From NCBI RefSeq assembly GCF_011742165.1, contig NZ_JAAQTO010000013.1, forward strand, positions 124,001 to 188,000: a DNA stretch of 64,000 nucleotides, written 5' to 3'. This document shows positions 50,697-60,072 of the stretch, one piece after another (positions within the stretch are counted from its first letter, which is position 1; the number at the start of each line of letters is the position of its first letter). The notes beneath the pieces are model-generated. The model did not search any database, was not told the DNA's origin, and worked only from the letters and a program-made list of their open reading frames with translations. The DNA comes from Billgrantia bachuensis. GTDB lineage: Bacteria; Pseudomonadota; Gammaproteobacteria; Pseudomonadales; Halomonadaceae. Both the position numbers and the translations under genes were made by a program.

Positions 50697-52063
50697 GGCG
50701 TTTCCTTGTCAGCGATAGGCCGAAAATTGTCTTCCTGCGCACCATCCCGATAGGGCGCCAGGAGCTTTCTCCTCACGCGCCCGCGGGGAAGCCACGCTTC
50801 CAGCAGGTCACGCTTTCGCCAGCCGGCCATGCGCGGGTGTTCGAGGATCTCCCTGGCCTCCGGGTAGTGCTGGGGGAAGCTGTCGCCCAGCTCCAGGCAG
50901 CACTTCGCCAGGGTCTTGACCTGCTTCTTCGACACGAGTCCATAGACGGCACCCAGCCTGTCGCTGGCCTCGACCGCCGCGAGGAGGTCTGCCAGCGGCG
51001 TCACGGCATACGTCTCCGTGAGTTCCCTGGCCAGCTTGCGCTGGGCGCGGGTCTTCTGCAGGACGCCGAAGCGGGCGAACTCGGTTTGATCGATGACGAA
51101 GCTGCGACCCGGCGATAGCGTGTCGCGGTCGCGCTCTGTTGATGTGTCGTTCAGCGCCAGCCGCAGCAGGCGCCCCTGTACCTCCTGGGACGTGGCGGCG
51201 AAGTGGGGCGCATCGCGGAGGTTGGCCTTGTCGGGCACGGCCATCAGCGGCGTGAGCCCAACGATGAGCGTTTCCAGCGGAGCCATGAAGGCGGCCAGTT
51301 TCCACTGCGCCAGTGCCTGGGCCATGTCCAGCGCCACGCGCGGGTCGTAGAAGCGGAAGTAGACCGGGGCCTGGTCGTTGGCCGGGGTCCACAGCATGGT
51401 GAACTTGCGCAGGTGGCTGCACAGCTGCTTCAAGGTGGCGTGGGACTGCAGCAGGATGCCCCAGTGCTGATCCTGGGGCAGGCCTGCCAGCCAGTGGCGG
51501 ATCTCGCTGTCGGGTTCGAGCCGAACCAGCCAGGGGGCGATGGCACGGGTGGCGGCGTCGGTGGTGGCATAGAGGCAGGCGCTCTGGACCTCGGCGCCGG
51601 CGAGCCGCTGCATGACGTCGCGACAGTTGACGCCGTCGACCACCGCCCACAGCGGTGGCGAGGCGGGGGTGAAGAGGTCCGCCCAGGCGATCTCGTCGTA
51701 GCGCACCGGGGGCGCCGGCGGGGCGGGTTCTTCGGTTGGCGTTGTCGATTCCGGCAGCAGCGGAAGCATCTCGCCGAAGGCCACTGGGGTACGCGGTGAG
51801 AGCGCCTCCGCCAGGTCGGTCAGCGTTTTCGACATACCTTCGCGGCGAAAGCGCTGCAGCAGGGTCTGTACCGCGTCGAGCCGGATGAGATTGAGCCCTT
51901 CGCCGTCGAGGGCTTGCTGCAGTTGGGCGCGCATGTCCGCTTCCGACTCGGCCCGTACCACCACGGTAACCATGGCCTCGTCGGTATCGGCCTCCCAGCG
52001 TCTGGCCGTCGGCGAGACGGCGCTCAAATGGCAGCGCCCGGTCCAGTAGTCATGCGACGACAT
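50693..52063 (-). CDS. DUF4123 T6SS effector adaptor/chaperone
   Basis: 456 residues. The DUF4123 region starts near WADLFTPASPPLWAVVDGVN (about 125) with LYATTDAATRAIAPWLVRL and the segments FTMLWTPANDQAPVYFRFYDPRV. It has an extra N-terminal 110-residue domain (WTGRCHLSAVSPTARRWEAD) not usual in the family and a C-terminal helical part (HYPEAREILEHPRMAGWRKRD). DUF4123 proteins load a specific effector onto VgrG. It lies 3 bp after vgrG and overlaps the effector start (ATGA). Confidence 0.9.
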   Translation of the reverse strand: MSSHDYWTGRCHLSAVSPTARRWEADTDEAMVTVVVRAESEADMRAQLQQALDGEGLNLIRLDAVQTLLQRFRREGMSKTLTDLAEALSPRTPVAFGEMLPLLPESTTPTEEPAPPAPPVRYDEIAWADLFTPASPPLWAVVDGVNCRDVMQRLAGAEVQSACLYATTDAATRAIAPWLVRLEPDSEIRHWLAGLPQDQHWGILLQSHATLKQLCSHLRKFTMLWTPANDQAPVYFRFYDPRVALDMAQALAQWKLAAFMAPLETLIVGLTPLMAVPDKANLRDAPHFAATSQEVQGRLLRLALNDTSTERDRDTLSPGRSFVIDQTEFARFGVLQKTRAQRKLARELTETYAVTPLADLLAAVEASDRLGAVYGLVSKKQVKTLAKCCLELGDSFPQHYPEAREILEHPRMAGWRKRDLLEAWLPRGRVRRKLLAPYRDGAQEDNFRPIADKETP

Positions 52064-52066
52064 GGA

Positions 52067-54016
52067 TCACCCCGCCAGGGGGCAATGGGAGACGAAGGGA
52101 CTGCCTTCGCCGGCGGCAGCCTCCAGTACGGCGGGAATGGGTGGCAGGGCCGCCGAGCCGGGAGAGGCGGATCCGACGTTGAGATGCGGCGTGACGTCGA
52201 CGCGGCCGCCCGAGACGACCAGTGCCGCGCCGCCCGCGACGAGGGTGATCTTGGCGGCGTCAAGGACGATCTCGCCGTCGGCCTTGAGGGTGATGTCGCC
52301 ACCGGCATGGGTCTGGAAGCTGCTGCCGACGCGCAGCCCGCGCTCGCCGTCGATCTTCTCGCTGAGGTTGGCCGCGACCGTGACGTCGCGATTGCCCTCG
52401 ACCGTCTCGATGCGATCGTTGGCCACGGCGAGGTGGGAGTCGTGGCCAATGGTGGCGATGTCGTCGTACTCGACGCGCTTCTGGCGCGAGTTCTCGACGT
52501 GCACGTCGAGGTTCTTCTGCGCGTGCAGATAGATGAACTCTTCGCCGGCCTGATCTTCGAAGGTCAGTTCGTTGTAGCCTTCGCCCTGGTGGGTCTGGGT
52601 CTTGATCGTGGTACGGGTCTTGTGGGCAGGCAGCAGATGCGGCGGCCGATTGACCGCGTGGTAGGTGCGCCCGGTGATCAGCGGCTGATCAGGATCGCCC
52701 TCGAGGAAGCTGACGACCACCTCGTGGCCGATCCGCGGGATCGCGATGCTGCCGTAGCCACCGCCGGCCCAGCCCTGGCTGACGCGAATCCAGGCACTGG
52801 CGGTCTCATCGGGCGCGGCGTCGCGGTCCCAGGGGAACTGCACCTTGACCCGGCCGTGCTCGTCACAGTAGATCTCCTCTCCCGCCGGCCCGACCACGAA
52901 GGCGACCTGGGGGCCGTCGACGCGCGGCTTGGGGTTGGGCGTGGGGCGCCAGGCGCTGTCGCCGGGAATCAGTACCAGCTCGTTGTGGTACTTGGTCATG
53001 CCGGCTTGCCCGTCGGTCGCGACGGCGTCCTCTTCCAGGGCCTGGGGCTGTTGGCCATGGTGCTTGACCGCGACCAGTTGCCAGCTGCGGTTGAGGCTCT
53101 CGGCGTCGTGGTCGGTCAGGTCGAAGCGGGCGCCCGGTGCGAGTTCGGGCAGGTCGCTCTCGGCCTCGGCGGTGAGGGCGTCACGGCGCAGCGACTCGAG
53201 GCGCACGCGGGTAAAGGGCTGGCCGGAGGCGTCCTGCTTGTAGCGGCCGGGATAGTCGTAGTGTTCGTAGCCGGCCTCATCCCCCTCCGGGGCGATGTGC
53301 TCGTGCAACTGGCCATAGGCAGGCTGCTTGAAGGAGTAATCCTTGAGCGTGACCGAGTCGGGGGCGACCCGGGCGAGCTGCCGCAGCTGGCGCACGTGGC
53401 GACTGGGGGCGGTGCCGCCGGCGCGGCTGTGGTAAGTGCGCGGCCCGAGATCGGTGAGGACCTGGGGCGCATCGGCGAACACCAGGCGGTGGCCGCCTTC
53501 GTGAAACTCGTGGAAGTAGAACAGCCCCTCTTCGGCGGCCAGGCGCTCGATGAAGGCCAGGTCGGTTTCCCGGTATTGCACGCAGAACTCTCGAACCTGG
53601 AGTTCGCGGGTCACGGCGAAGGCGATATCGCGCAGGCCGCGCTCCTCGCACAGGGTCTCGATGATGGCGAGCGGCGAGCGCTGCTGGAAGATGCGCGAGT
53701 TCTGGCGCAGCGAGAGGTGCCACAGGGCGGGGCGCAAGACCAGCGAATAGCAGGTGCGGCGGTGGCCACGGTCGCCTCGGCCGAACTCGCTGATGATGCC
53801 ATGCACCCGACGCAGCGCTTCACCGTCCTGCCACACGGTCAGTGTGGCCTCGCGGTCGAGCAGCTCGGCAGCGTCCAGATCGCCGTTGCGGCTGGCCAGG
53901 TTGACCGTCAACTTGAAGGGCCGGGAGAGCGTTTCACGGTGGGTGAAATCGACTACCGCGACATCATCGACGCCGGGCAGGGCCAAGGTGAACTGCAGTC
54001 CGGTCAGGCTGGCCAT
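52067..54016 (-). CDS. vgrG: VgrG, T6SS spike trimer protein
   Basis: 649 residues. Gp27-like N-terminus (LTGLQFTLALPGVDDVAVVDFTHRE), then FIERLAAEEGLFYFHEFHEGGH; the gp5 OB fold begins near VGPAGEEIYCDEHGRVKVQFPWDRD and ASAWIRVSQGWAGGGYGS; the needle helix (GHEVVVSFLEGDPDQPLITG, ending in a beta-helix with GGDITLKADGEIVLDA) follows. No effector domain is fused at the end. It heads a six-gene minus-strand set. GGGAG lies before the ATG. Confidence 0.96.
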   Translation of the reverse strand: MASLTGLQFTLALPGVDDVAVVDFTHRETLSRPFKLTVNLASRNGDLDAAELLDREATLTVWQDGEALRRVHGIISEFGRGDRGHRRTCYSLVLRPALWHLSLRQNSRIFQQRSPLAIIETLCEERGLRDIAFAVTRELQVREFCVQYRETDLAFIERLAAEEGLFYFHEFHEGGHRLVFADAPQVLTDLGPRTYHSRAGGTAPSRHVRQLRQLARVAPDSVTLKDYSFKQPAYGQLHEHIAPEGDEAGYEHYDYPGRYKQDASGQPFTRVRLESLRRDALTAEAESDLPELAPGARFDLTDHDAESLNRSWQLVAVKHHGQQPQALEEDAVATDGQAGMTKYHNELVLIPGDSAWRPTPNPKPRVDGPQVAFVVGPAGEEIYCDEHGRVKVQFPWDRDAAPDETASAWIRVSQGWAGGGYGSIAIPRIGHEVVVSFLEGDPDQPLITGRTYHAVNRPPHLLPAHKTRTTIKTQTHQGEGYNELTFEDQAGEEFIYLHAQKNLDVHVENSRQKRVEYDDIATIGHDSHLAVANDRIETVEGNRDVTVAANLSEKIDGERGLRVGSSFQTHAGGDITLKADGEIVLDAAKITLVAGGAALVVSGGRVDVTPHLNVGSASPGSAALPPIPAVLEAAAGEGSPFVSHCPLAG

Positions 54017-54235
54017 GACGTCTCCCTACTTCCTTGTCGGGGCGCTTCCCCAAACTCTGTTTCGGGAAGCCTGGTGGTAATGCAAAAACCTGCCGTGTGG
54101 AGCACGGCATGTATTAGCTCTTTCTTGATGGATCGAGCATACCGTTGCGCTCCGGTAGAGTCTGTCGCGATTTTCTCAACGTTTTGTAAGCCATGGCTGA
54201 CAATAGGCGAAGATATTGACTATAAGCAGAACGCA

Positions 54236-54251
54236 GCCCGCCGAAGCGGGC
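54236..54251. terminator. Short GC hairpin
   Basis: GCCCGC-CGAA-GCGGGC with a CGAA tetraloop, between the end of the MFS gene and vgrG. No T-run. The 272-bp gap (54017-54288) also holds the upstream region of vgrG; no other element is seen. Confidence 0.45.
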
Positions 54252-54288
54252 CGCACTCATCCAGCCAGTGTTCCTGTTGAAACGGTTT

Positions 54289-55473
54289 TCAGGTTCCGGC
54301 AGTAGCCAGTGGCCGTGTCCTTACGCCCATCAGGATCATCAGCGCGGCCAGCAGCAGCACCGCACCGCTGGCGGCGAACACGTTGAGGGCTCCACCCAGG
54401 TCGAAGATGAGGCCACCCACGGCGGCGCCGGTGGCGATCGCAAAGTTGATGGCCGCCACCAGCAGGCCGCTGGCGCTTTCGGCCTCGTCGGGCACCGTGC
54501 GGGTGAGCCAGGTCGACCACGCTACCGGAATGGCGCCGAAGGCCAGCCCCCACATCGCTACCAGCGCGGCATCGGTGGCCGGTGTGCTTTCCAGCACTAC
54601 CAGTGACACCCCGAGCGTGCCCATCAGCAGCGGCATTGCGATCATGGTCAGGCGCAGGCTGCGTTCGACCATCCAACCGCCCAGGTAGTTACCGAGGAAG
54701 TTGGCCACGCCGAAGCCCAGCAAGATGGTGGCCACGCCGTTCACGCCAACCCCGGTCACGGTTTCGAGGAACGGCCGAATGTAGGTAAAGAAGGCGAAGT
54801 GGCCGGTGAAGACCAGGGCCGCGGCCAGCATGCCCAGACCGACTCGCGGCCGCATCAGCACGTCGAACAGAGTACGCAGGCGGGTCAGGCCGGTCGGCGC
54901 CATGCGCGGCAGGGTCATGAACTGCACCGCCAGCGCCAACACCCCCAGCAGCGCGGCCATGTGGAACACGTCGCGCCAGCCGAGCAGGTCGCCGAAGTAG
55001 CTACCCAGCGGCGCCGCGGCGATGGTCGCCGCGGAGACCCCGCTGAACATGATCGACAGCCCCCGCGGTACCAGATCCTCGGGCACCAGGCGCATCATGG
55101 TGGCGATCGACATGGTCCAGAATCCTCCCAGGGCCAGCCCCAGCAGCACGCGCCCGAGCAGCAGGACGACCAAGTTAGGGGCGAAAGCCACCAGCAGATT
55201 CGAGGCCACCAGCAGCGTCGAAAAACCCAGCAGCACATGGCGCCGGTCGATGCGCCGGGTAGCGGTGGAGATCAGCAGGCTGGTCAACAGTGCCACCGCC
55301 GCGGTGACGGTTACCGCCTGGCCCGCCATGCCTTCGGTCACGCCCAGGTCCGCCGCCATGGGTGTGAGCAGGCTGGCGGGCAGGAACTCCGCCGTTACCA
55401 GCCCGAATACGCCAAGGGCCATCGAGATGACTGCCCCCCAAGCGGGCCTGGCCCGCTGTGCCAACTCGTTCAT
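54289..55473 (-). CDS. MFS efflux transporter, NepI-like
   Basis: 394 residues, twelve membrane helices. The DHA1 motif A (RRIDRRHVLLG) lies after TM2, and LLGRVLLGLALGGFWTMSIA is the motif-B Arg helix. The start WGAVISMALGVFGLVTAEFLPASLLT resembles the purine ribonucleoside exporter NepI and related arabinose-type exporters. It uses proton exchange to export a small molecule. AAAGGAG lies before the ATG. Divergent from an AraC gene. Confidence 0.9.
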   Translation of the reverse strand: MNELAQRARPAWGAVISMALGVFGLVTAEFLPASLLTPMAADLGVTEGMAGQAVTVTAAVALLTSLLISTATRRIDRRHVLLGFSTLLVASNLLVAFAPNLVVLLLGRVLLGLALGGFWTMSIATMMRLVPEDLVPRGLSIMFSGVSAATIAAAPLGSYFGDLLGWRDVFHMAALLGVLALAVQFMTLPRMAPTGLTRLRTLFDVLMRPRVGLGMLAAALVFTGHFAFFTYIRPFLETVTGVGVNGVATILLGFGVANFLGNYLGGWMVERSLRLTMIAMPLLMGTLGVSLVVLESTPATDAALVAMWGLAFGAIPVAWSTWLTRTVPDEAESASGLLVAAINFAIATGAAVGGLIFDLGGALNVFAASGAVLLLAALMILMGVRTRPLATAGT

Positions 55474-55615
55474 CGTTCGTTCTCCTTTCCTAGAGAAGCG
55501 TTCGTCAGGAACGAGAAGACTAGAGCGGCCAGCCCGGACGATCTATGCTAGAAGCTCTCGAATGCTTGATCATTCATCCGAAACTGATGAATGCATACAG
55601 GAACAGGAGCACAAG

Positions 55616-56644
55616 ATGCCAAAGCCGGAACTGCCCAGCGACCTGGTGAGCGAGCTGCTGCTCGGTATGCGCTTGCGCGGCATCGCCTACCGCCGCATTC
55701 AGCTCTCGCCCCCGCTGGGGGTCGAGTTCGGCAAGATAGAGGGCTGGGCCCAGTTCCACTTCGTGGCACGCGGCCCCGTCTACCTTCGCAGCCCCAGCGG
55801 CAGCGTTCATACCCTCTCGACGGGCGACGCCCTGCTGCTGCCGCGGGGCGGTTTGCACGCCCTGCTCTCCACACCCGATCAGCCGGCCCAGGACATCGCC
55901 GCCTTCGAGAGCGCCACACTGTGCGAGGCGGTCAGTTCGATCCGCGCCTGCCCGAAGGGCTGCACCCAAGACGGCGCCCTGACTTTCAGCGGCTGCATGG
56001 AATTCGACCTGGGCAGCATGCACGCCCTGGTCTCGCTGATGCCCGAGGTGATGTACGTCGGCACGCTGTTGGAGCGCCAGCCCGGAATCCTGCCCATGCT
56101 CGAGGCCATGGAGCGCGAGGCGAGAAGCGAACGGGCGGGCTACGCCGCCATCCTGGCGCGGCTCGCCGATGTCATGGCCGCCTTCATCGTGCGCGGCTGG
56201 GTGGAGTGTGGGTGCGGCGATGCCACCGGCTGGATCGAGGCGCTGCGCGACCCGCGCCTGGGGCGCGTCATTGCCGCCCTGCACCGCGAGCCAGGGCGCA
56301 ACTGGACGGTGGCGGAGCTTGCCGCCGAAATGGGCAGCTCGCGCTCGGTGTTCGCCGAGCGCTTTCTGGCGGTAACGGGCATGACGCCGCACCGCTACGT
56401 GACCGAGCTGCGCATGCGCTTGGCGGCCCAGTGGATCGGCAGGGAGCGGCAGCCGATCGAAACCGTCGCCTACCGCCTGGGCTACGGCAGCGCGGCTGCC
56501 TTCAGCCGCGCCTTCAAGCGCATCCACGGCTACCCGCCCGGCGCTCTGCGTCAGCAGCGCGAACCCGGGACGGATAGCGTCGCGCATACCACCACTACAG
56601 GAAGTGCCCATGAACGAAGCCCAGTCGCTGCAGCGGGCCATTGA
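55616..56644 (+). CDS. AraC-family regulator (cupin_6 type)
   Basis: 342 residues. N-terminal cupin_6 sensor (LRGIAYRRIQLSPPLGVEFG, GDALLLPRGGLHALLS) and a C-terminal double HTH (GRNWTVAELAAEMGSSRSVFAERF, VAYRLGYGSAAAFSRAFKRIHGYPPGALR in part). A Cys cluster (CGCGDATGW and CPKGCTQDG) could sense thiol or metal. AGGAG lies before the ATG. It probably controls the divergent NepI-like exporter and overlaps grpB-like by 35 bp. Confidence 0.92.
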   Translation: MPKPELPSDLVSELLLGMRLRGIAYRRIQLSPPLGVEFGKIEGWAQFHFVARGPVYLRSPSGSVHTLSTGDALLLPRGGLHALLSTPDQPAQDIAAFESATLCEAVSSIRACPKGCTQDGALTFSGCMEFDLGSMHALVSLMPEVMYVGTLLERQPGILPMLEAMEREARSERAGYAAILARLADVMAAFIVRGWVECGCGDATGWIEALRDPRLGRVIAALHREPGRNWTVAELAAEMGSSRSVFAERFLAVTGMTPHRYVTELRMRLAAQWIGRERQPIETVAYRLGYGSAAAFSRAFKRIHGYPPGALRQQREPGTDSVAHTTTTGSAHERSPVAAAGH

Positions 56645-57152
56645 TGAACCGGTGCATATGGTGGACTACGACTCCGCCTGGCCGGCACGCTTCGACACCG
56701 AGCGCCGCCGCTTGCTGGAGCGCTTCCCGGCCGAGCTACTCGACGTGCAGCATATCGGCAGCACCGCCATTCCCGGCATGACGGCCAAGTCCATCATCGA
56801 CATCATGGCCGGCGTCGCCTCCATGACTGTGGCCGACACCCTGTTCGAACCCCTGCTCGGTTACGGCTACGTGACCTCGAGGGAATTCAACGCCGGCCTG
56901 ACCGACCGCCGTTGGTTCATGCGTCACGCCCATGGGCGGCGCACCCACCATCTGCACGTAGTAGTGCACGATAGCACCCTGTGGCGCCAGCGGCTGGCCT
57001 TTCGCAATGCCCTGCGCGCCGATCCGACCCAGGCCATTCGCTACGCCACTCTCAAGCGCGAGCTGGCTTCCAGCCACCAAACAGACCGAGAAGCCTACAC
57101 CCGGGCCAAGGGGGATTTCGTGCGTTCGATCGTCGGATCGGATCTTCGGTAA
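56610..57152 (+). CDS. GrpB/UPF0157 nucleotidyltransferase-like protein
   Basis: 180 residues. The block VHMVDYDSAWPARFDTERRRL then LLDVQHIGSTAIPGMTAKSIIDIM (in part) is the GrpB/UPF0157 signature, an NTase-fold family; catalytic Gly-Ser and Asp are in HIGST and IDIM. AGGAAG lies before the ATG at 56610. Starts inside the AraC gene, so read from the same transcript. Substrate unknown. Confidence 0.9.
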   Translation: MNEAQSLQRAIDEPVHMVDYDSAWPARFDTERRRLLERFPAELLDVQHIGSTAIPGMTAKSIIDIMAGVASMTVADTLFEPLLGYGYVTSREFNAGLTDRRWFMRHAHGRRTHHLHVVVHDSTLWRQRLAFRNALRADPTQAIRYATLKRELASSHQTDREAYTRAKGDFVRSIVGSDLR

Positions 57153-57166
57153 GGAGCCTGAGCCGT

Positions 57167-57601
57167 TCAGTAAAGATGCACCGCCTCGAAGTGCGCCACG
57201 GCAGAGCCGGTCTCGTCCTTCAGGGTCAGCGCCTCACCTTCGACCTGCCAGGTGGCCACCGCTTCGAGTGCGCCGAGGAAGGCCTGTTCGGTCTCGCCAC
57301 CTTGCAGGCAGGCCATGCGCGTGGTGATCAGCGGGCCGAAGCTCAGGGTATCGTCCTCCAGTTGGTAGCTGCCTGCGAGGCGATTGCAGCCGGTGGAACC
57401 CGCCACGCGATTCTCCTCGGCGTGCAGCACGAAGTGCGCCTCACGCTGGTTGTCCGCAACCTCGGCAGTGACATTGCCGACTCGGGTCAGCTTCCAGTAG
57501 GTGTTCTCCAGTGGCTCATCATGCATCGGACTCTCCATGCTGGCACAACCCGCCAGGACGATGGCCAGCGACCCCAACAACGTGGAGAAACGTCTCTTCA
57601 T
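57167..57601 (-). CDS. META-domain lipoprotein, HslJ-like
   Basis: 144 residues. Lipoprotein signal with lipobox VLAGC (about 14-19), so anchored in a membrane; mature META domain from NTYWKLTRVGNV to AVAHFEAV with TGCNRLAGSYQ and CLQGGETEQAFLGAL. HslJ-like proteins are heat- and stress-linked. The ATG at 57601 has GAGGG at proper spacing; the ATG at 57607 is too near it. Confidence 0.9.
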   Translation of the reverse strand: MKRRFSTLLGSLAIVLAGCASMESPMHDEPLENTYWKLTRVGNVTAEVADNQREAHFVLHAEENRVAGSTGCNRLAGSYQLEDDTLSFGPLITTRMACLQGGETEQAFLGALEAVATWQVEGEALTLKDETGSAVAHFEAVHLY

Positions 57602-57766
57602 GCTCATTCCCTCGACAAGCGATATTCGATTCCCGCCGCTAGAGAAACGGGCCCCATGCGCCGTTACTGTCGAAGAAGCCACGGCGAATAGCCAGCCGGA
57701 ATTACGCAGAAACCGGGGATTTCGTGCCCTCGCCCGCCAGGACGGGCGGGCATCGCCCCAGGCATT

Positions 57767-58087
57767 CTAAGCGAGAATATCTACGCCCCGGTGCCCTTCC
57801 TCGACGCCTTCCACCAGAATGACATCGCCTACGGCATTGGCGGTGCGCAGCGGCATGATGGCCTGGTAGGCCTCGGAGCGATACCAGGCTCGGGCCTGCT
57901 CCAGGCTAGGGAAGCCGAGCATGATGGTGTCGCCCTGCCAGTTCCCCTCCAGTACCTGGGTGGCGCCGCCGTGGATCAGGTAGCGGCCGCCGTAGGGGGC
58001 CAGGGTGGCATCGATCTTCTCGAGGTATTCGACGATCTCCGGCCCCATGGTGACGTCCTGCAGGCGGGCGATGGCGTAGGCGGTCAT
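57767..58087 (-). CDS. DUF1330-family protein
   Basis: 106 residues, ferredoxin-like dimeric alpha/beta-barrel fold: YAIARLQDVTMGPEIVEYL, YGGRYLIHGGATQVLEGNWQ and MLGFPSLEQARAWYRSEAYQ are the DUF1330 blocks. AGGAG lies before the ATG at 58087. Role unknown. Divergent from the Xre-type regulator. Confidence 0.92.
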   Translation of the reverse strand: MTAYAIARLQDVTMGPEIVEYLEKIDATLAPYGGRYLIHGGATQVLEGNWQGDTIMLGFPSLEQARAWYRSEAYQAIMPLRTANAVGDVILVEGVEEGHRGVDILA

Positions 58088-58197
58088 GGCAATGCTCCTG
58101 TCGTGGATTTGCCTGGACAGCTTCGCCCGCCTCACAGAGCCTGGCGATTACCTGCGAGGTAATAGCCAGCCATATTGCTTGACGCTAATCTGGGGCC

Positions 58198-59013
58198 ATG
58201 ACAACAACCTCCCCCACTCCCGGGCAGCTGCTGAAGATGTGGCGCCAGCGGCGGCGGCTGAGCCAGCTCGCGCTCGCCACCGAGGCCGACGTCTCCCAGC
58301 GCCACCTGAGCTTCGTCGAATCCGGACGCGCCGTGCCGAGTCGGGAAATGTTGCTGCGCCTGACGGAACAGTTGGGCATTCCCCTGCGCGAACGAAACCG
58401 GCTGCTGCTCGCCGCCGGTTTCGCTCCGGCCTACGGCGAACGCCCTATCGACGCGCCCGAATTCGAAACGATCCGCGGCGTGATCGAGCGGCTGCTCGCG
58501 AGCCACGCCCCCTACCCGGCGCTGGCCGTCGATCGCCATTGGCACCTGCTGATGAGCAACCGTCCGCTCGAGCGGCTGCTCGGCGGCATCGAGCCCGCAC
58601 TGCTGGAGCCGCCGATCAACGTGCTGCGGCTCACTCTACATCCCCAAGGGCTTGCATCGCGCATTCGAAATTTCCGCGAATGGCGCGCGCATATTCTCGA
58701 ACGCTTGGCCCGCCAGGCCGATACGACGGCCGACCCTGCGCTTGCCTCGCTCAGCGAGGAACTGAAAGACTATCCGGTGCCGGCCGGGGCTCGTCCTCAT
58801 CTGGCTTCGAGATCGAGCCATGCCGGCATCGTCGTGCCGCTGGAGCTGGCCATGCCGGATGGCCGCGTGCTGTCGCTGCTGAGCACCACCACGGTGTTCG
58901 GCACCCCACTCGACATCACGCTGGAGGAACTCGCCATCGAGTCGTTCTTCCCGGCGGACGCGGCCACCCAGGCGGCGCTGCAGCAGCTGGCCGCTGCAGC
59001 GCCGCCTGGCTAG
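58198..59013 (+). CDS. Xre-family regulator with MmyB-like domain
   Basis: 271 residues. HTH near 8-66 (GQLLKMWRQRRRLSQLALATEADVSQRHLSFVESGRAVPS, in part), then an MmyB/PAS-like ligand domain (YPALAVDRHWHLLMSNRPLERLL, VLRLTLHPQGLASRIRNF). Such proteins often regulate neighbouring redox enzymes and may bind fatty acids. Its 3' end overlaps by 4 bp the convergent alcohol dehydrogenase gene. The divergent neighbour is the DUF1330 gene. Confidence 0.92.
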   Translation: MTTTSPTPGQLLKMWRQRRRLSQLALATEADVSQRHLSFVESGRAVPSREMLLRLTEQLGIPLRERNRLLLAAGFAPAYGERPIDAPEFETIRGVIERLLASHAPYPALAVDRHWHLLMSNRPLERLLGGIEPALLEPPINVLRLTLHPQGLASRIRNFREWRAHILERLARQADTTADPALASLSEELKDYPVPAGARPHLASRSSHAGIVVPLELAMPDGRVLSLLSTTTVFGTPLDITLEELAIESFFPADAATQAALQQLAAAAPPG

Positions 59014-60017
59014 AACGACAGGCAGATCTTGCCGAAGTGACGCCCCGCCTCTTCATGGCGGAAGGCGTCAGCGATCTGCTCGAGTTCGAAGGTGCTGTCG
59101 ATGATCGGGCGTACACCGCTGGCCTCGATGCCGCGCACCATCTCCTGCTGGTGGATGCGACTGCCGACGATCAGCCCCTGCAGGCGCGCCTGCTTGGCCA
59201 TCAGCTTGGCGGTGGGCACCTCGCCCCCGCGCCCCGTCAGCACGCCGATCAGCGAGATGTGCCCGCCGATGCGCACGGCATCGATCGACTGCGGCAGCGT
59301 GCCGGGCCCGCCGACCTCGATCACATGGTCGACGCCCTTGCCATCGGTCAACGCCTTAACTCGCTTGCCCCACTCCGGCTCGGCCTTGTAGTTGATGGTG
59401 TGGTCGGCGCCGAGCTGCTGCAGGCGCTCGATCTTGGCGTCGGACGACGAGGTGGCGATCACTCGCGCCCCCATCGCCTTGGCGAACTGCAGGGCAAAGA
59501 TCGAGACGCCGCCGGTGCCCAGCGTGAGCACGGTATCTCCCGCCTTGAGGTTGCCGTCCACCACCAGCGCACGCCAGGCGGTCAGCCCCGCGGTGGTCAA
59601 GGTCGCCGCCTCTTCGTGGCTATACCCCTGCGGCGCATGAGTGAACCAGGTAGCCGGGCGAATGACCTGCTCGCGAGCGTAGCCGTCGACACCGTCGCCG
59701 GGCGTGGTCTTGAAATCGCCGACCCGCGCCGGCCCGTCGAGCCAGTAGGGAAAGAAGGTGGAGACCACCGAATCGCCCACGGAGAACGCATGGATGCCCT
59801 CGCCGACCGCCTCGACCACGCCCGCTCCGTCCGACATGGGGATGCGGCCGTCCTCGGTCGGCATCCTGCCGGACACCACACCGTAGTCGTGGAAGTTGAG
59901 CGAGCTGGCATGGATGCGTACGCGGATCTCGCCCGGCCCCGGCTCGCCGGGCGCCTCGCGCTCGACGACTTGCAACTGATCCAGCCCGCCGGGGCTCTTC
60001 AGGGTAACAACCTTCAT
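59010..60017 (-). CDS. Zinc-lacking NAD(P)-dependent alcohol dehydrogenase/quinone oxidoreductase
   Basis: 335 residues, medium-chain dehydrogenase/reductase. Rossmann site TLGTGGVSIFALQFAKAMGA (about 162-181); GDSVVSTFFPYW in the catalytic domain; no CxxCxxC structural zinc cluster and the zinc-ligand Cys is absent, so it is a zinc-free quinone-oxidoreductase-type member. It moves hydride between NAD(P)H and a quinone or aldehyde. GAGGAG lies before the start; GTG at 60020 is also possible. Confidence 0.92.
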   Translation of the reverse strand: MKVVTLKSPGGLDQLQVVEREAPGEPGPGEIRVRIHASSLNFHDYGVVSGRMPTEDGRIPMSDGAGVVEAVGEGIHAFSVGDSVVSTFFPYWLDGPARVGDFKTTPGDGVDGYAREQVIRPATWFTHAPQGYSHEEAATLTTAGLTAWRALVVDGNLKAGDTVLTLGTGGVSIFALQFAKAMGARVIATSSSDAKIERLQQLGADHTINYKAEPEWGKRVKALTDGKGVDHVIEVGGPGTLPQSIDAVRIGGHISLIGVLTGRGGEVPTAKLMAKQARLQGLIVGSRIHQQEMVRGIEASGVRPIIDSTFELEQIADAFRHEEAGRHFGKICLSF

Positions 60018-60072
60018 CACGGCACTCCTCTATCTTTCATTGGCTGTAGCTTTCACTGAAAGTGCCAAGAGG

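Noticed and set aside
51914..54280. A 788-codon plus-strand frame
   Set aside because: It is the antisense shadow of vgrG and the DUF4123 gene, caused by high-GC codon bias.
55022..56644. The AraC gene extended to 540 codons
   Set aside because: The added part is antisense to the MFS gene; AGGAG marks the start at 55616.
58086..60059. A 657-codon plus-strand frame
   Set aside because: Out of frame with the Xre gene and antisense to the dehydrogenase gene; no domain.
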